Shown here piece by piece: positions 7,492 through 13,340 of a stretch of 13,340 nt of DNA (within the stretch, counting starts at the first letter, position 1; each line of letters begins with the position of its first letter). A model generated the notes under the pieces. It was given only the letters and a program-made list of their open reading frames with translations. It had not been told where the DNA came from and ran no database searches. Origin of the DNA: JAFAGX01 sp035501575 (GTDB taxonomy: Bacteria > Acidobacteriota > Terriglobia > Terriglobales > Acidobacteriaceae); NCBI GenBank assembly GCA_035501575.1, contig DATJVZ010000071.1, positions 1-13,340 of the forward strand, written 5' to 3'. A program made the translations under genes and the position numbers.

Positions 7492-8766
7492 ATGTATCGG
7501 CTTTCTTCCCTCCGGCGACTTTGCTCGTTTCGAACTCTCCTGGTCACGTCCCTCTTCGTAAGCTATGGGCTCGCACCCCTTCCGGTCAGCGGTCTGTATC
7601 GAAAGCCGCGCATTCGCACCATCACAGCATTCGTTCGCATTGAACCTTCACAAGCTCGATCCCAGATTGAACAAACGGTGGACATGCTTCGTCAGGCAAG
7701 AGCGGCATTTGAAAAGCGCGGCTACGAAGTTCAGACCACCCGTATAACAACTCAACCCTTTCCCCAATACGTAGGCGTCCGATCGACAACGGAGGCTTTG
7801 GATTTGTTCAAAGACCTCGACAATTTATCGAAAAAGGATTCGTTTCTGCTGAACATCGGGCCCCTGACTCCGACGGACTTGGCCGATGCCACAAAGCTGG
7901 AGTTGCTCAACCTGGCTTTAGCAACCACCAAAGTAAATGCGAGCTTGGTGGTGGCGGATGACGGGGGCGTGCGTTGGAGTGCGGTCGAAGCCGCTGCCCG
8001 CGTGATTAAGTACCTCGAAGACCGTAGTCCCAACGGGGCCAACAATTTTGATTTCGCGGCGGTTGCGATGGTACCGCCCCACACCCCGTTTTTCCCTGCA
8101 TCCAATCATGACGGGGCTGGCCATGAGTTTTCGATAGGCTGGGAAGCGGGAGCTTTTGTTTCTGATGTTGTGGCCGGGGCCAATGGAGACATGCAAATGG
8201 CGAAGGAACTTCTCGTCCGTGAATTCGAGCGGGAGGCACGTGCGGTTGACACAATTGCCACGCAAGTCGCAAGCGAATCTGGGTGGAAATACATGGGGCT
8301 GGATCCAACCCCCGCGCCGATGACCGACTCGTCCATCGCCGCGGCTGTTGAAACCCTCAGCCGAGCCAAGTTTGGGGCCATGGGCACGCTCTCGGCCGCC
8401 GCTGTCATCACGGAAGCGGTGCATTCCGTCTCGGTCAAGCGGGTCGGCTTCTCCGGTCTCATGCTGCCGGTGCTCGAAGACCCGGTGCTCGCCGAAAGGT
8501 GGGGTGAGGGCACCATTGACCTGGATTCTTTGCTGGCGTACTCAGCAGTATGTGGCACCGGTCTGGACACAATTCCTTTGCCCGGAGATATTTCCCAGCA
8601 ACAGTTAGAGAGAATCATTGGGGACATGGCGAGCCTGGCGTTCAAGTGGCGCAAGCCGCTCACTGCACGGCTGATCCCGGCACCGGGCAAGAAGGCAGGA
8701 GACCGTACGGATTTCAATTTCGCAGTTCCCGGCTTCCCCAACACCACTCTCCAGGCGCTCCGCTAA
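7492..8766 (+). CDS. DUF711 (UPF0210) family protein with probable N-terminal export signal
   Basis: This 424-residue protein belongs to the uncharacterised DUF711/UPF0210 family. The conserved blocks are present in order: FFPASNHDGAGHEFSIGWE, KYMGLDPTPAPM, VGFSGLMLPVLED, AYSAVCGTGLDTIPLPGD and KPLTARLIPAPGKKAGDRTDF. The family fold is thought to be related to pyruvate formate-lyase-like barrels, but no function is established. Ahead of the domain lies MYRLSSLRRLCSFRTLLVTS followed by LFVSYGLAPLPVSG. This is a basic start plus a hydrophobic stretch of about 20 residues, resembling a Sec signal peptide or membrane anchor without a lipobox cysteine. Typical relatives begin directly at the domain and are cytosolic, so export would be unusual. 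The gene stands alone on the plus strand, and its TAA overlaps the stop of the opposing sirtuin gene. Confidence 0.88.
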   Translation: MYRLSSLRRLCSFRTLLVTSLFVSYGLAPLPVSGLYRKPRIRTITAFVRIEPSQARSQIEQTVDMLRQARAAFEKRGYEVQTTRITTQPFPQYVGVRSTTEALDLFKDLDNLSKKDSFLLNIGPLTPTDLADATKLELLNLALATTKVNASLVVADDGGVRWSAVEAAARVIKYLEDRSPNGANNFDFAAVAMVPPHTPFFPASNHDGAGHEFSIGWEAGAFVSDVVAGANGDMQMAKELLVREFEREARAVDTIATQVASESGWKYMGLDPTPAPMTDSSIAAAVETLSRAKFGAMGTLSAAAVITEAVHSVSVKRVGFSGLMLPVLEDPVLAERWGEGTIDLDSLLAYSAVCGTGLDTIPLPGDISQQQLERIIGDMASLAFKWRKPLTARLIPAPGKKAGDRTDFNFAVPGFPNTTLQALR

Positions 8767-9479
8767 TCATGGGGCCGCAAAATCGTAAACAGCGCAGGCA
8801 GTATCTCACCGGCTTTGCCCAAATGGGATTCGGTAAATGTGGACAGGTTCGCAGGCTTCTCCGGCCCAACATAGACGGTGCGGGCACGGCCAAAAACGCG
8901 GGCCACGAAGCTCGCTGCCGGTTCGACTGTACCTGAAGTTCCGATGGCCACGAACATTGTGCATTCCTGCAACGCCGAATAAATGCGATCCAATTGGAAG
9001 GGCACTTCCCCAAACCAACAAATGTGCGGACGAATTGAGCCTCCGCACTCACACCGGGGTATCTCGTCGGGGGGTTCGTAGAGATTTGTGTCTTCAAACG
9101 GCGGGCGGCTACAGGTGTCGCAACGGCTCTTGAACAGTTCCCCATGCATGTGCACGACGTTTCTCGACCCTGCCTGTTCGTGAAGATCGTCGACGTTCTG
9201 GGTACAGAGGAATAGGCGCTCTTGCCAAGCTCGCTCCAGCGTTGCCAAGGCAATGTGCGCTGGATTTGGCTTGGCCGTCGAAGCTACCCGCCGGCGCATT
9301 GAATAGAACTCCCATACCAGCTGCCGATCCCGTCGCCAAGCCTGAGCTGAAGCGACTTCTTCGATCCGGTAATTTCGCCAGAGGCCACCAACGCCTCGAA
9401 AGGTAGGAATGCCGCTTTCCGCACTTACCCCGGCCCCGGTGAGAATGAACAGGCGGTCAGCCGCTGAAATCGTGAGCAT
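8763..9479 (-). CDS. Sir2-family NAD-dependent protein deacylase (class III, CobB/SIRT5-like)
   Basis: Counting from the ATG at 9479 this is 238 residues. It has GAGVSAESGIPTFRG (15-29) for NAD binding, TQNVDDLHEQAG (93-104) and the catalytic histidine in VVHMHGEL (H112). A zinc site is formed by C120, C123, C143 and C145, followed by RPHICWFGE and GTSGTVEPAASF. Y59 and R62 in FYSMR correspond to the Tyr/Arg pair that lets class III sirtuins remove succinyl and malonyl groups as well as acetyl groups. A broad lysine deacylase activity is therefore expected. The same frame continues to a GTG at 9530, but that extension overlaps a perfect dyad and lies outside the family pattern. AGGA ten bases before the ATG supports the shorter form. 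It is downstream of nagB on the same strand and could be the last gene of the sugar-acid cluster. Its stop overlaps that of the DUF711 gene by four bases. Confidence 0.92.
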   Translation of the reverse strand: MLTISAADRLFILTGAGVSAESGIPTFRGVGGLWRNYRIEEVASAQAWRRDRQLVWEFYSMRRRVASTAKPNPAHIALATLERAWQERLFLCTQNVDDLHEQAGSRNVVHMHGELFKSRCDTCSRPPFEDTNLYEPPDEIPRCECGGSIRPHICWFGEVPFQLDRIYSALQECTMFVAIGTSGTVEPAASFVARVFGRARTVYVGPEKPANLSTFTESHLGKAGEILPALFTILRPHD

Positions 9480-9515
9480 GGATAAGAATTCCTGCGGCCT
9501 CTCGGAAATCGTGAG
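9466..9515. repeat. 11-bp direct repeat at the sirtuin gene start
   Basis: GAAATCGTGAG occurs at 9466-9476 and again at 9505-9515, 39 bases (13 codons) apart. If the longer GTG-initiated reading is used, it encodes LTIS twice in frame. The left arm of the neighbouring dyad overlaps the second copy. This could be a pair of regulator half-sites or a small duplication. Confidence 0.4.
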
Positions 9516-9530
9516 TCGGCCAGGACTCAC
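9511..9530. promoter_or_regulatory. Perfect 7-bp dyad upstream of the sirtuin gene
   Basis: GTGAGTC (9511-9517) and GACTCAC (9524-9530) are exact reverse complements around a 6-base centre, 31 bases before the sirtuin ATG. No T-run follows in either direction, so a terminator is unlikely. An operator or an mRNA hairpin in the leader is possible. Confidence 0.35.
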
Positions 9531-9592
9531 CGTTCTCGGCCGTAACTGAGCTCATGATTGGCGCGACTCTTTGCCGCGGGCCAGCATTTGAA

Positions 9593-10348
9593 TTAGGCAG
9601 AGAATTGCCCATGATCGTTTAACAAGCTAGCGGAACCCCGGTCTAAATACACAGTGGTATTGCGGTGGCTGCGCAGAATGGAAGCTGGTCGAAGAGCTGT
9701 GATAGCGCCTTCCAAACAGGCTTTTACTGCGCTCGCTTTTCGCATCTCGGGGACAACTGCAATGATCTCTTTAGCTTTCAGGATCTGACGAATCGACATG
9801 GAGATCGCTTGGCGGGGCACTTGCGAAAGATCGCCAAACCAACCCTCTCCGACTTGTTGTCGCCGGCAGTCTTCATCCAGATTGACGATCAGATACGGTT
9901 GTTCAGTTTCAAAGTTGGCGGGCGGATCATTGAAGGCCAAGTGTCCATTCTCCCCGATGCCCACAAAAGCTATATCGATCGCTGCGGTGTTCAGTTCGGC
10001 TCCGATCCGCTGCGCCACCTGCCCAGCATCCGGGCCATCGCCATCGAGGAAATGATAGTGAGTAATTCCCGTTCTCAGAATCAACCGCTCCAACAGGTAT
10101 TTGCGAAAGCTAGCCGGGTGGGTGATGGGCAGGCCGATGTACTCATCCAAATGAAAGAGCTCAACTCGCTGCCAATCGATAGCGTCGGTTTTGGTCAGCG
10201 CCTCAAGAAAGTCAATTTGGGAGGTGCCCGTGGCCACCACAATGCGAGCGCTGGCGTGCTCGGCAATCGCCCGCCGGATGGCGTCCGCCGCCTGAGCGGC
10301 GGCTGCTTGGCCAAGAGACGTTTTGTCGGCAAACACCTTTACTACCAC
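9593..10348 (-). CDS. NagB-family glucosamine-6-phosphate deaminase/isomerase-like protein
   Basis: This 251-residue protein carries the NagB pattern: a phosphate-loop region ATGTSQIDFLEAL (39-51), FHLDEY (65-70) with the general-base aspartate D68, GIGENGHLAFNDPP (130-143) with catalytic H136, and CRRQQVGEGWF (161-171). Family enzymes convert glucosamine 6-phosphate to fructose 6-phosphate and ammonia in the cytoplasm. Two active-site positions differ from E. coli NagB: Asn replaces Asp in the G-x-G-x-D-G-H loop, and FND replaces FNE. Asn occurs there in other NagB groups. The length (251) is somewhat shorter than E. coli NagB. The start is a GTG preceded by a G-rich stretch. It lies 38 bases after gluconokinase and is probably co-transcribed with the sugar-acid genes, so a substrate other than glucosamine 6-phosphate should be kept open. 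6-Phosphogluconolactonase is less likely given the NagB-type motifs. Confidence 0.8.
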   Translation of the reverse strand: MVVKVFADKTSLGQAAAAQAADAIRRAIAEHASARIVVATGTSQIDFLEALTKTDAIDWQRVELFHLDEYIGLPITHPASFRKYLLERLILRTGITHYHFLDGDGPDAGQVAQRIGAELNTAAIDIAFVGIGENGHLAFNDPPANFETEQPYLIVNLDEDCRRQQVGEGWFGDLSQVPRQAISMSIRQILKAKEIIAVVPEMRKASAVKACLEGAITALRPASILRSHRNTTVYLDRGSASLLNDHGQFSA

Positions 10349-10386
10349 AGGACTGCCCCCGAGCGATAACTCAGCTTATTCTGCCA

Positions 10387-10920
10387 TCAGTTGGGCAACT
10401 CCGGTTTGGCCGCCGGCCGGCCGTTGCCAGCATTCTTAAGCCTTTCGCACACCTGCTCGACGGCTTCTTCCGCCGTCCCGGAGACCGAGATACGCCACAC
10501 ATCCGCCGGCACTTCAAGAGTTGCCAACTGACTGTCCAACAAGTTGGGATTCATGTACGGGTGGTGCCGTTTCCCAAGGCGTTCGCGGAGCAGGTCGCGG
10601 GGAAGATCGAGCAGGGCAAAGCGGAACTGATCGGCTTCGAAGCCCGCTACCAGCCGGTCGCGGTATTTTTGCTTAAGGGCGGAGCAGGCCACAACGGCAT
10701 TTTCCCTTTGCCCAAGAAGCTCCTCAATGCGCTGATGTAAGACATTCAACCAAGGCCGGCGGTCGTCGTCGGTCAGCGGAATGCCCGCCTGCATCTTCTG
10801 GCGGTTCGCGGGCGGGTGGTAGTCATCGCCCTCCACGAAGCGCCAGCCCAAACGCTCAGAGAGCAGGCGTCCGATCGTTGTCTTGCCGGTGCCACTCACG
10901 CCGAAAAGAATTAGAATCAT
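10387..10920 (-). CDS. gntK: Gluconokinase, GntK type
   Basis: This 177-residue P-loop kinase has GVSGTGKTT (7-15) as Walker A. The GntK fingerprint follows: FVEGDDYHPPANRQKMQAGI, then PLTDDDRRPWL, VVACSALKQKYRDRL and RHHPYMNPNLLDSQLATLE. It phosphorylates D-gluconate with ATP to 6-phosphogluconate in the cytoplasm, feeding the Entner-Doudoroff or pentose phosphate route. Its length matches the family. Its ATG overlaps the uxaE stop in ATGA, so the two are translationally coupled, tying gluconate phosphorylation directly to hexuronate breakdown. A low-similarity C-terminal tail rich in Pro and Ala (NGRPAAKPELPN) follows the last helix. Confidence 0.93.
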   Translation of the reverse strand: MILILFGVSGTGKTTIGRLLSERLGWRFVEGDDYHPPANRQKMQAGIPLTDDDRRPWLNVLHQRIEELLGQRENAVVACSALKQKYRDRLVAGFEADQFRFALLDLPRDLLRERLGKRHHPYMNPNLLDSQLATLEVPADVWRISVSGTAEEAVEQVCERLKNAGNGRPAAKPELPN

Positions 10921-12203
10921 GAGCCCACCCCGTCGCTGCCGACGAACACCGGCCTGATATGGCGCGCATAGAGGTTGTAGGTCACATTCTTGGCGATCAC
11001 CTCTTGATTGGCTACGAGCATATCAAGATACCGCTGTCCCATTCTTGCCGCGACTTGGAAGGCCACGTGGAGCAACTGGCGGAAGCTGCGGTTGTAAGCC
11101 TTTGATCGAGGGTTGTGCCGGAGCGCGGCGATGAATTCCTGGGACGACCAACGCCAAACTTCGGCGGGCGCGGGAAGCTTGCCGGTGTCGATGGCAATCA
11201 CGGTGGCGTACGGCTGACACAGTTCCTGAAGGTGGACGCACGCCTCGCCGTAAATCTCCTTGACCAGCGCCAGGCCGTCTCCCCCGGCTTCAGCTAGGCC
11301 GATGACCTCTTCGAGCCACGTGGTCCCGGCCGTCTTCAGGTGAACCCCCGCATTGAACTTCTTCAAGGCGGAGTGAATCACCGGATACAAAGAAAATTTG
11401 TCGCTGCCCGAGTGTATGCTCAGTTTCAGGTTGTCGGGCAATCCGTATTGCCTGACGGCATAGGCAATGGCAGCCAGATCGAGCTCCAATTCGCGCGTGA
11501 ACTGGGAGACATCGCCGACATAATCCACTCCCTTGTTAAAACGACCGCTGAACTTGGGGGCTATGGTTTGTAAGGGAATGCCCTCATCCGCGACGGCCGC
11601 CAGAATGATGAGAAGTTCGAGCGGAGTTTGGGCGCGATCGGTTTCATCCAGGGACATTTCGGAAATGAAGTTGTCCTTCCCTTTTGCCGATTCAACCTGG
11701 CGGTAGATGGCGCCGGCCTGCTGGGCGGCGGAAAGAAACTTGTTTGCGACCTGCGCTAGGAGCGCCGGCGTGATCGTGAAGCTTGTCTCGATACCCTCTA
11801 GCCTGAGTTCCCCGACCAGCTCGGCGTGCCGCCGCACGAAGGCATCAATCGACGACGGGTCCGCCTTTCGGGCTATGAAATCGGCCACGTCGATGGTGTA
11901 GAAGTCGCAACAGGGGAGGAACCGCGCAACCGTATGGAGATTGATGTGATCGGCGTCGCAGTAGTATGGTCTGGTCCACGCCAGAGCCTTCACGGCAGCA
12001 TCGGCCGCGGCGCGTGTTGCCGCCGGCTCCGAGCCGATTAGGTCGTGCTCGCGGTTTGATTTATTCCACACCGGCACGACTTCGACTCCCGCCTGCGAAG
12101 CCCGGACGCAGGCCTCCAGTTGCGCCTTCGCCTGATGCAGAAAGCGATCCCCGACTCCGACGGAAAATTTCTCAAGCTTAAGGCGCCGGCTAGTCACTTC
12201 CAC
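10917..12203 (-). CDS. uxaE: Tagaturonate/fructuronate epimerase (UxaE family)
   Basis: This 428-residue protein resembles the UxaE family first described in Thermotoga maritima. It epimerises D-tagaturonate and D-fructuronate, joining galacturonate breakdown to the glucuronate branch. Visible family blocks are KFSVGVGDRFLHQAKAQ (12-28), DADHINLHTVARF (83-95) with clustered Asp/His residues suited to metal binding, a glycine-rich KFSGRFNKGVDYVGD segment (217-231), LSIHSGSDKFSLYP (261-274) and GVHLKTAGTTWLEE (286-299). The assignment is from remembered family features, with no search run. The GTG at 12203 is listed as start. A second GTG two codons later (12197) is five bases after GAGG and may be the true one. 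It follows the larA-like gene by six bases and overlaps gntK by four, placing it in the middle of an operon. Confidence 0.82.
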   Translation of the reverse strand: MEVTSRRLKLEKFSVGVGDRFLHQAKAQLEACVRASQAGVEVVPVWNKSNREHDLIGSEPAATRAAADAAVKALAWTRPYYCDADHINLHTVARFLPCCDFYTIDVADFIARKADPSSIDAFVRRHAELVGELRLEGIETSFTITPALLAQVANKFLSAAQQAGAIYRQVESAKGKDNFISEMSLDETDRAQTPLELLIILAAVADEGIPLQTIAPKFSGRFNKGVDYVGDVSQFTRELELDLAAIAYAVRQYGLPDNLKLSIHSGSDKFSLYPVIHSALKKFNAGVHLKTAGTTWLEEVIGLAEAGGDGLALVKEIYGEACVHLQELCQPYATVIAIDTGKLPAPAEVWRWSSQEFIAALRHNPRSKAYNRSFRQLLHVAFQVAARMGQRYLDMLVANQEVIAKNVTYNLYARHIRPVFVGSDGVGS

Positions 12204-12204
12204 C

Positions 12205-12219
12205 TCGATTCAGAATCGA
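12205..12219. repeat. 15-bp perfect palindrome across the larA-like stop codon
   Basis: TCGATTC and GAATCGA flank a single central base, just before the uxaE start. In RNA it would form a 6-bp stem with a 3-base loop. Within a coupled operon it could modulate translation of uxaE. One such 7-base dyad is about what chance gives in a window of this size. Confidence 0.25.
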
Positions 12220-13340
12220 CCGCGATAAGCCCACAGCCCCAGACCGGGATTCGCTGTGAAGAAAATCTCTTCGCCGTCCACCATGTTTTCGCCTGGCTGC
12301 AGTTTATCCGGATCGTAACGCGCGAGCATCTTCTTGAGGTCGCCGTAAGCAAACCCAACCCCCTCCACCTCCTCGCGAGTCAGATGACCGGGGCACCAGG
12401 TGATCAAGAAGCGTCCCTCGGAAGCACCGTGAATGAGATGCGCGGCGGCGCTCAGGTCGTCTGCCAGGTCGCCATTGGCCTCAACGCTGGCCAGGGTTCG
12501 AGCTGTACCCCGGTAACCGTACTTGCGGATCAGCCGGTCGATATCGCGGTCTTCGCCGAACTCTTTCACACCCGGGGCCAGAATGATGAGATCAGCGCCG
12601 TCGGCGAGCGCCATGCGGGTGCGGTAGACCGCCTTGTTGCCCAACCAGGTGCTGCGATATTCGCCTGGATCCAGATAGACGACCGCTTTGCGGATTGGCT
12701 CATCCAGCATCTGGAAGTTCACCTCGAGGCTCAGCTCCGCAGCCCGATAGAAACACTCTATGTCGTCCCCGATGAACAGGCCGCGCAGTGCCAATTTGCC
12801 ATTTCCGCTGTCTCCCACCACGGTAAGCACATAGACAATGGGGATTTGCCGCAGAAAGTGAGCGGAGGCGTAGTTGAGCACGCAGCGTACTGGGTTCTCT
12901 GCGCGCCCCATGATGCGCTCCATGCCGTAGACTGCGCCGAGATAGTGACTGCGGTTGATACTGTCCCGACCGCCCGTTCCGATCAGAATGTTCTTGTTAT
13001 AGTTCGCCATTCCGCTCACTTCGTGGGGCACCACTTGTCCCAGGGAAAGCACAAGGTCGAAGCCGCCGCGCCGCAGCAGGCGGTTCACCTGCACAGGCCA
13101 TGAGTAGTTCAACTTGCCCTCGGATTGCTCGTGAATGAACGTCGCCGGAATTTCCCCGAGCGTCTCGGTGTCGCTGCGCCAGTTGTGAATACGGAAGAGA
13201 TCATGAGGTATCGCGCCGTACATGCTGGTCAGCTGAGCGGGCGACATGGCGGCATGCGTCCCCAGGGCCGGCAGGATCGCTTCCAGTCGGTTGCCGTAAT
13301 AGTCATAGCAATAGCGAGTTAATTCGCCGGCGCGAGACTC
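12210..13340 (-). CDS. LarA-like nickel-pincer racemase/epimerase homologue (N-terminus outside window)
   Basis: The frame is open to the right edge, giving 376 visible residues. An ATG at 13247 is internal, because the residues before it (LPALGTHAAM) are a conserved LarA block. In L. plantarum LarA, K184 binds the nickel-pincer nucleotide, H200 ligates nickel, and H108 and H174 are catalytic. Here VVPHEVSGMANYNKNILI continues to SINRSHYLG. Its His-Lys-His are spaced 10 and 16 residues apart, exactly as H174-K184-H200, and GTH supplies the H108 equivalent. The protein should therefore interconvert epimers of a 2-hydroxy acid in the cytoplasm, using a cofactor made by LarB/C/E (not in this window). 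The usual GYSGGRK loop is replaced by GMANYNK, marking a separate subgroup. It is first in a tight operon with uxaE and gntK, so an aldonate substrate is more likely than lactate. Confidence 0.82.
   Translation of the reverse strand, partial: ESRAGELTRYCYDYYGNRLEAILPALGTHAAMSPAQLTSMYGAIPHDLFRIHNWRSDTETLGEIPATFIHEQSEGKLNYSWPVQVNRLLRRGGFDLVLSLGQVVPHEVSGMANYNKNILIGTGGRDSINRSHYLGAVYGMERIMGRAENPVRCVLNYASAHFLRQIPIVYVLTVVGDSGNGKLALRGLFIGDDIECFYRAAELSLEVNFQMLDEPIRKAVVYLDPGEYRSTWLGNKAVYRTRMALADGADLIILAPGVKEFGEDRDIDRLIRKYGYRGTARTLASVEANGDLADDLSAAAHLIHGASEGRFLITWCPGHLTREEVEGVGFAYGDLKKMLARYDPDKLQPGENMVDGEEIFFTANPGLGLWAYRGRF

Noticed and set aside
9480..9530. N-terminal extension of the sirtuin to GTG 9530
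   Set aside because: The added residues are outside the family pattern and overlap a perfect dyad, and the GTG has no good ribosome site. The in-frame LTIS repeat keeps it from being excluded entirely.
9665..10369. Plus-strand open frame opposite nagB
   Set aside because: No recognisable protein. The minus strand carries all NagB motifs over the same bases.
12120..13103. Long plus-strand open frame (about 327 codons) opposite the larA-like gene
   Set aside because: Its translation matches no family, while the minus strand gives a clear LarA homologue and uxaE start. It is an antisense shadow in G+C-rich coding DNA.

Overview
The window is compact chromosomal DNA of moderately high G+C from a free-living bacterium. 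Both end genes are cut by the window edges. The gene set (aldo/keto reductase, ACS-type MFS carrier, NitT/TauT-like ABC importer with fused subunits, exported DUF711 protein, UxaE-type tagaturonate epimerase, LarA-like protein) would suit an Acidobacteriota-like soil heterotroph. That placement is an inference from gene content, with no marker gene behind it. I see no rRNA, tRNA, CRISPR array, transposase or phage gene, and no gene-free stretch over 300 bases.

Layout. At 1-491 (+) is the C-terminal part of an aldo/keto reductase. It converges on a minus-strand block at 595-5541. In transcription order that block is an ABC ATPase with extra N- and C-terminal domains, a double-length ABC permease translationally coupled to it, and an MFS sugar-acid-type carrier. 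Divergent from the block, at 5717-8766 (+), are three apparently unrelated genes: an AlkB-family dioxygenase, an NmrA-like NAD(P)-binding protein and a DUF711 protein with a probable export signal. The DUF711 gene ends in a 4-base stop-to-stop overlap with a minus-strand sirtuin gene.

The right end, 9593-13340 (-), is a tightly packed sugar-acid cluster. It runs larA-like (N-terminus outside the window), uxaE, gntK, nagB-like, possibly with the sirtuin as distal gene. The larA-like/uxaE gap is 6 bases, uxaE and gntK overlap by 4, and gntK and nagB are 38 bases apart. UxaE interconverts tagaturonate and fructuronate, GntK phosphorylates gluconate, and the LarA-like protein keeps the lysine and histidines of the nickel-pincer racemase family at exact spacing.

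The most interesting reading is that the LarA-like enzyme is a C2 epimerase of an aldonate such as mannonate/gluconate. That would feed hexuronate carbon into 6-phosphogluconate instead of through mannonate dehydratase. The second point of interest is the ABC importer: its ATPase carries an MgtE-N-like helical domain in front and an AAA-associated domain behind, its two permease halves are fused, and no substrate-binding protein is encoded nearby.
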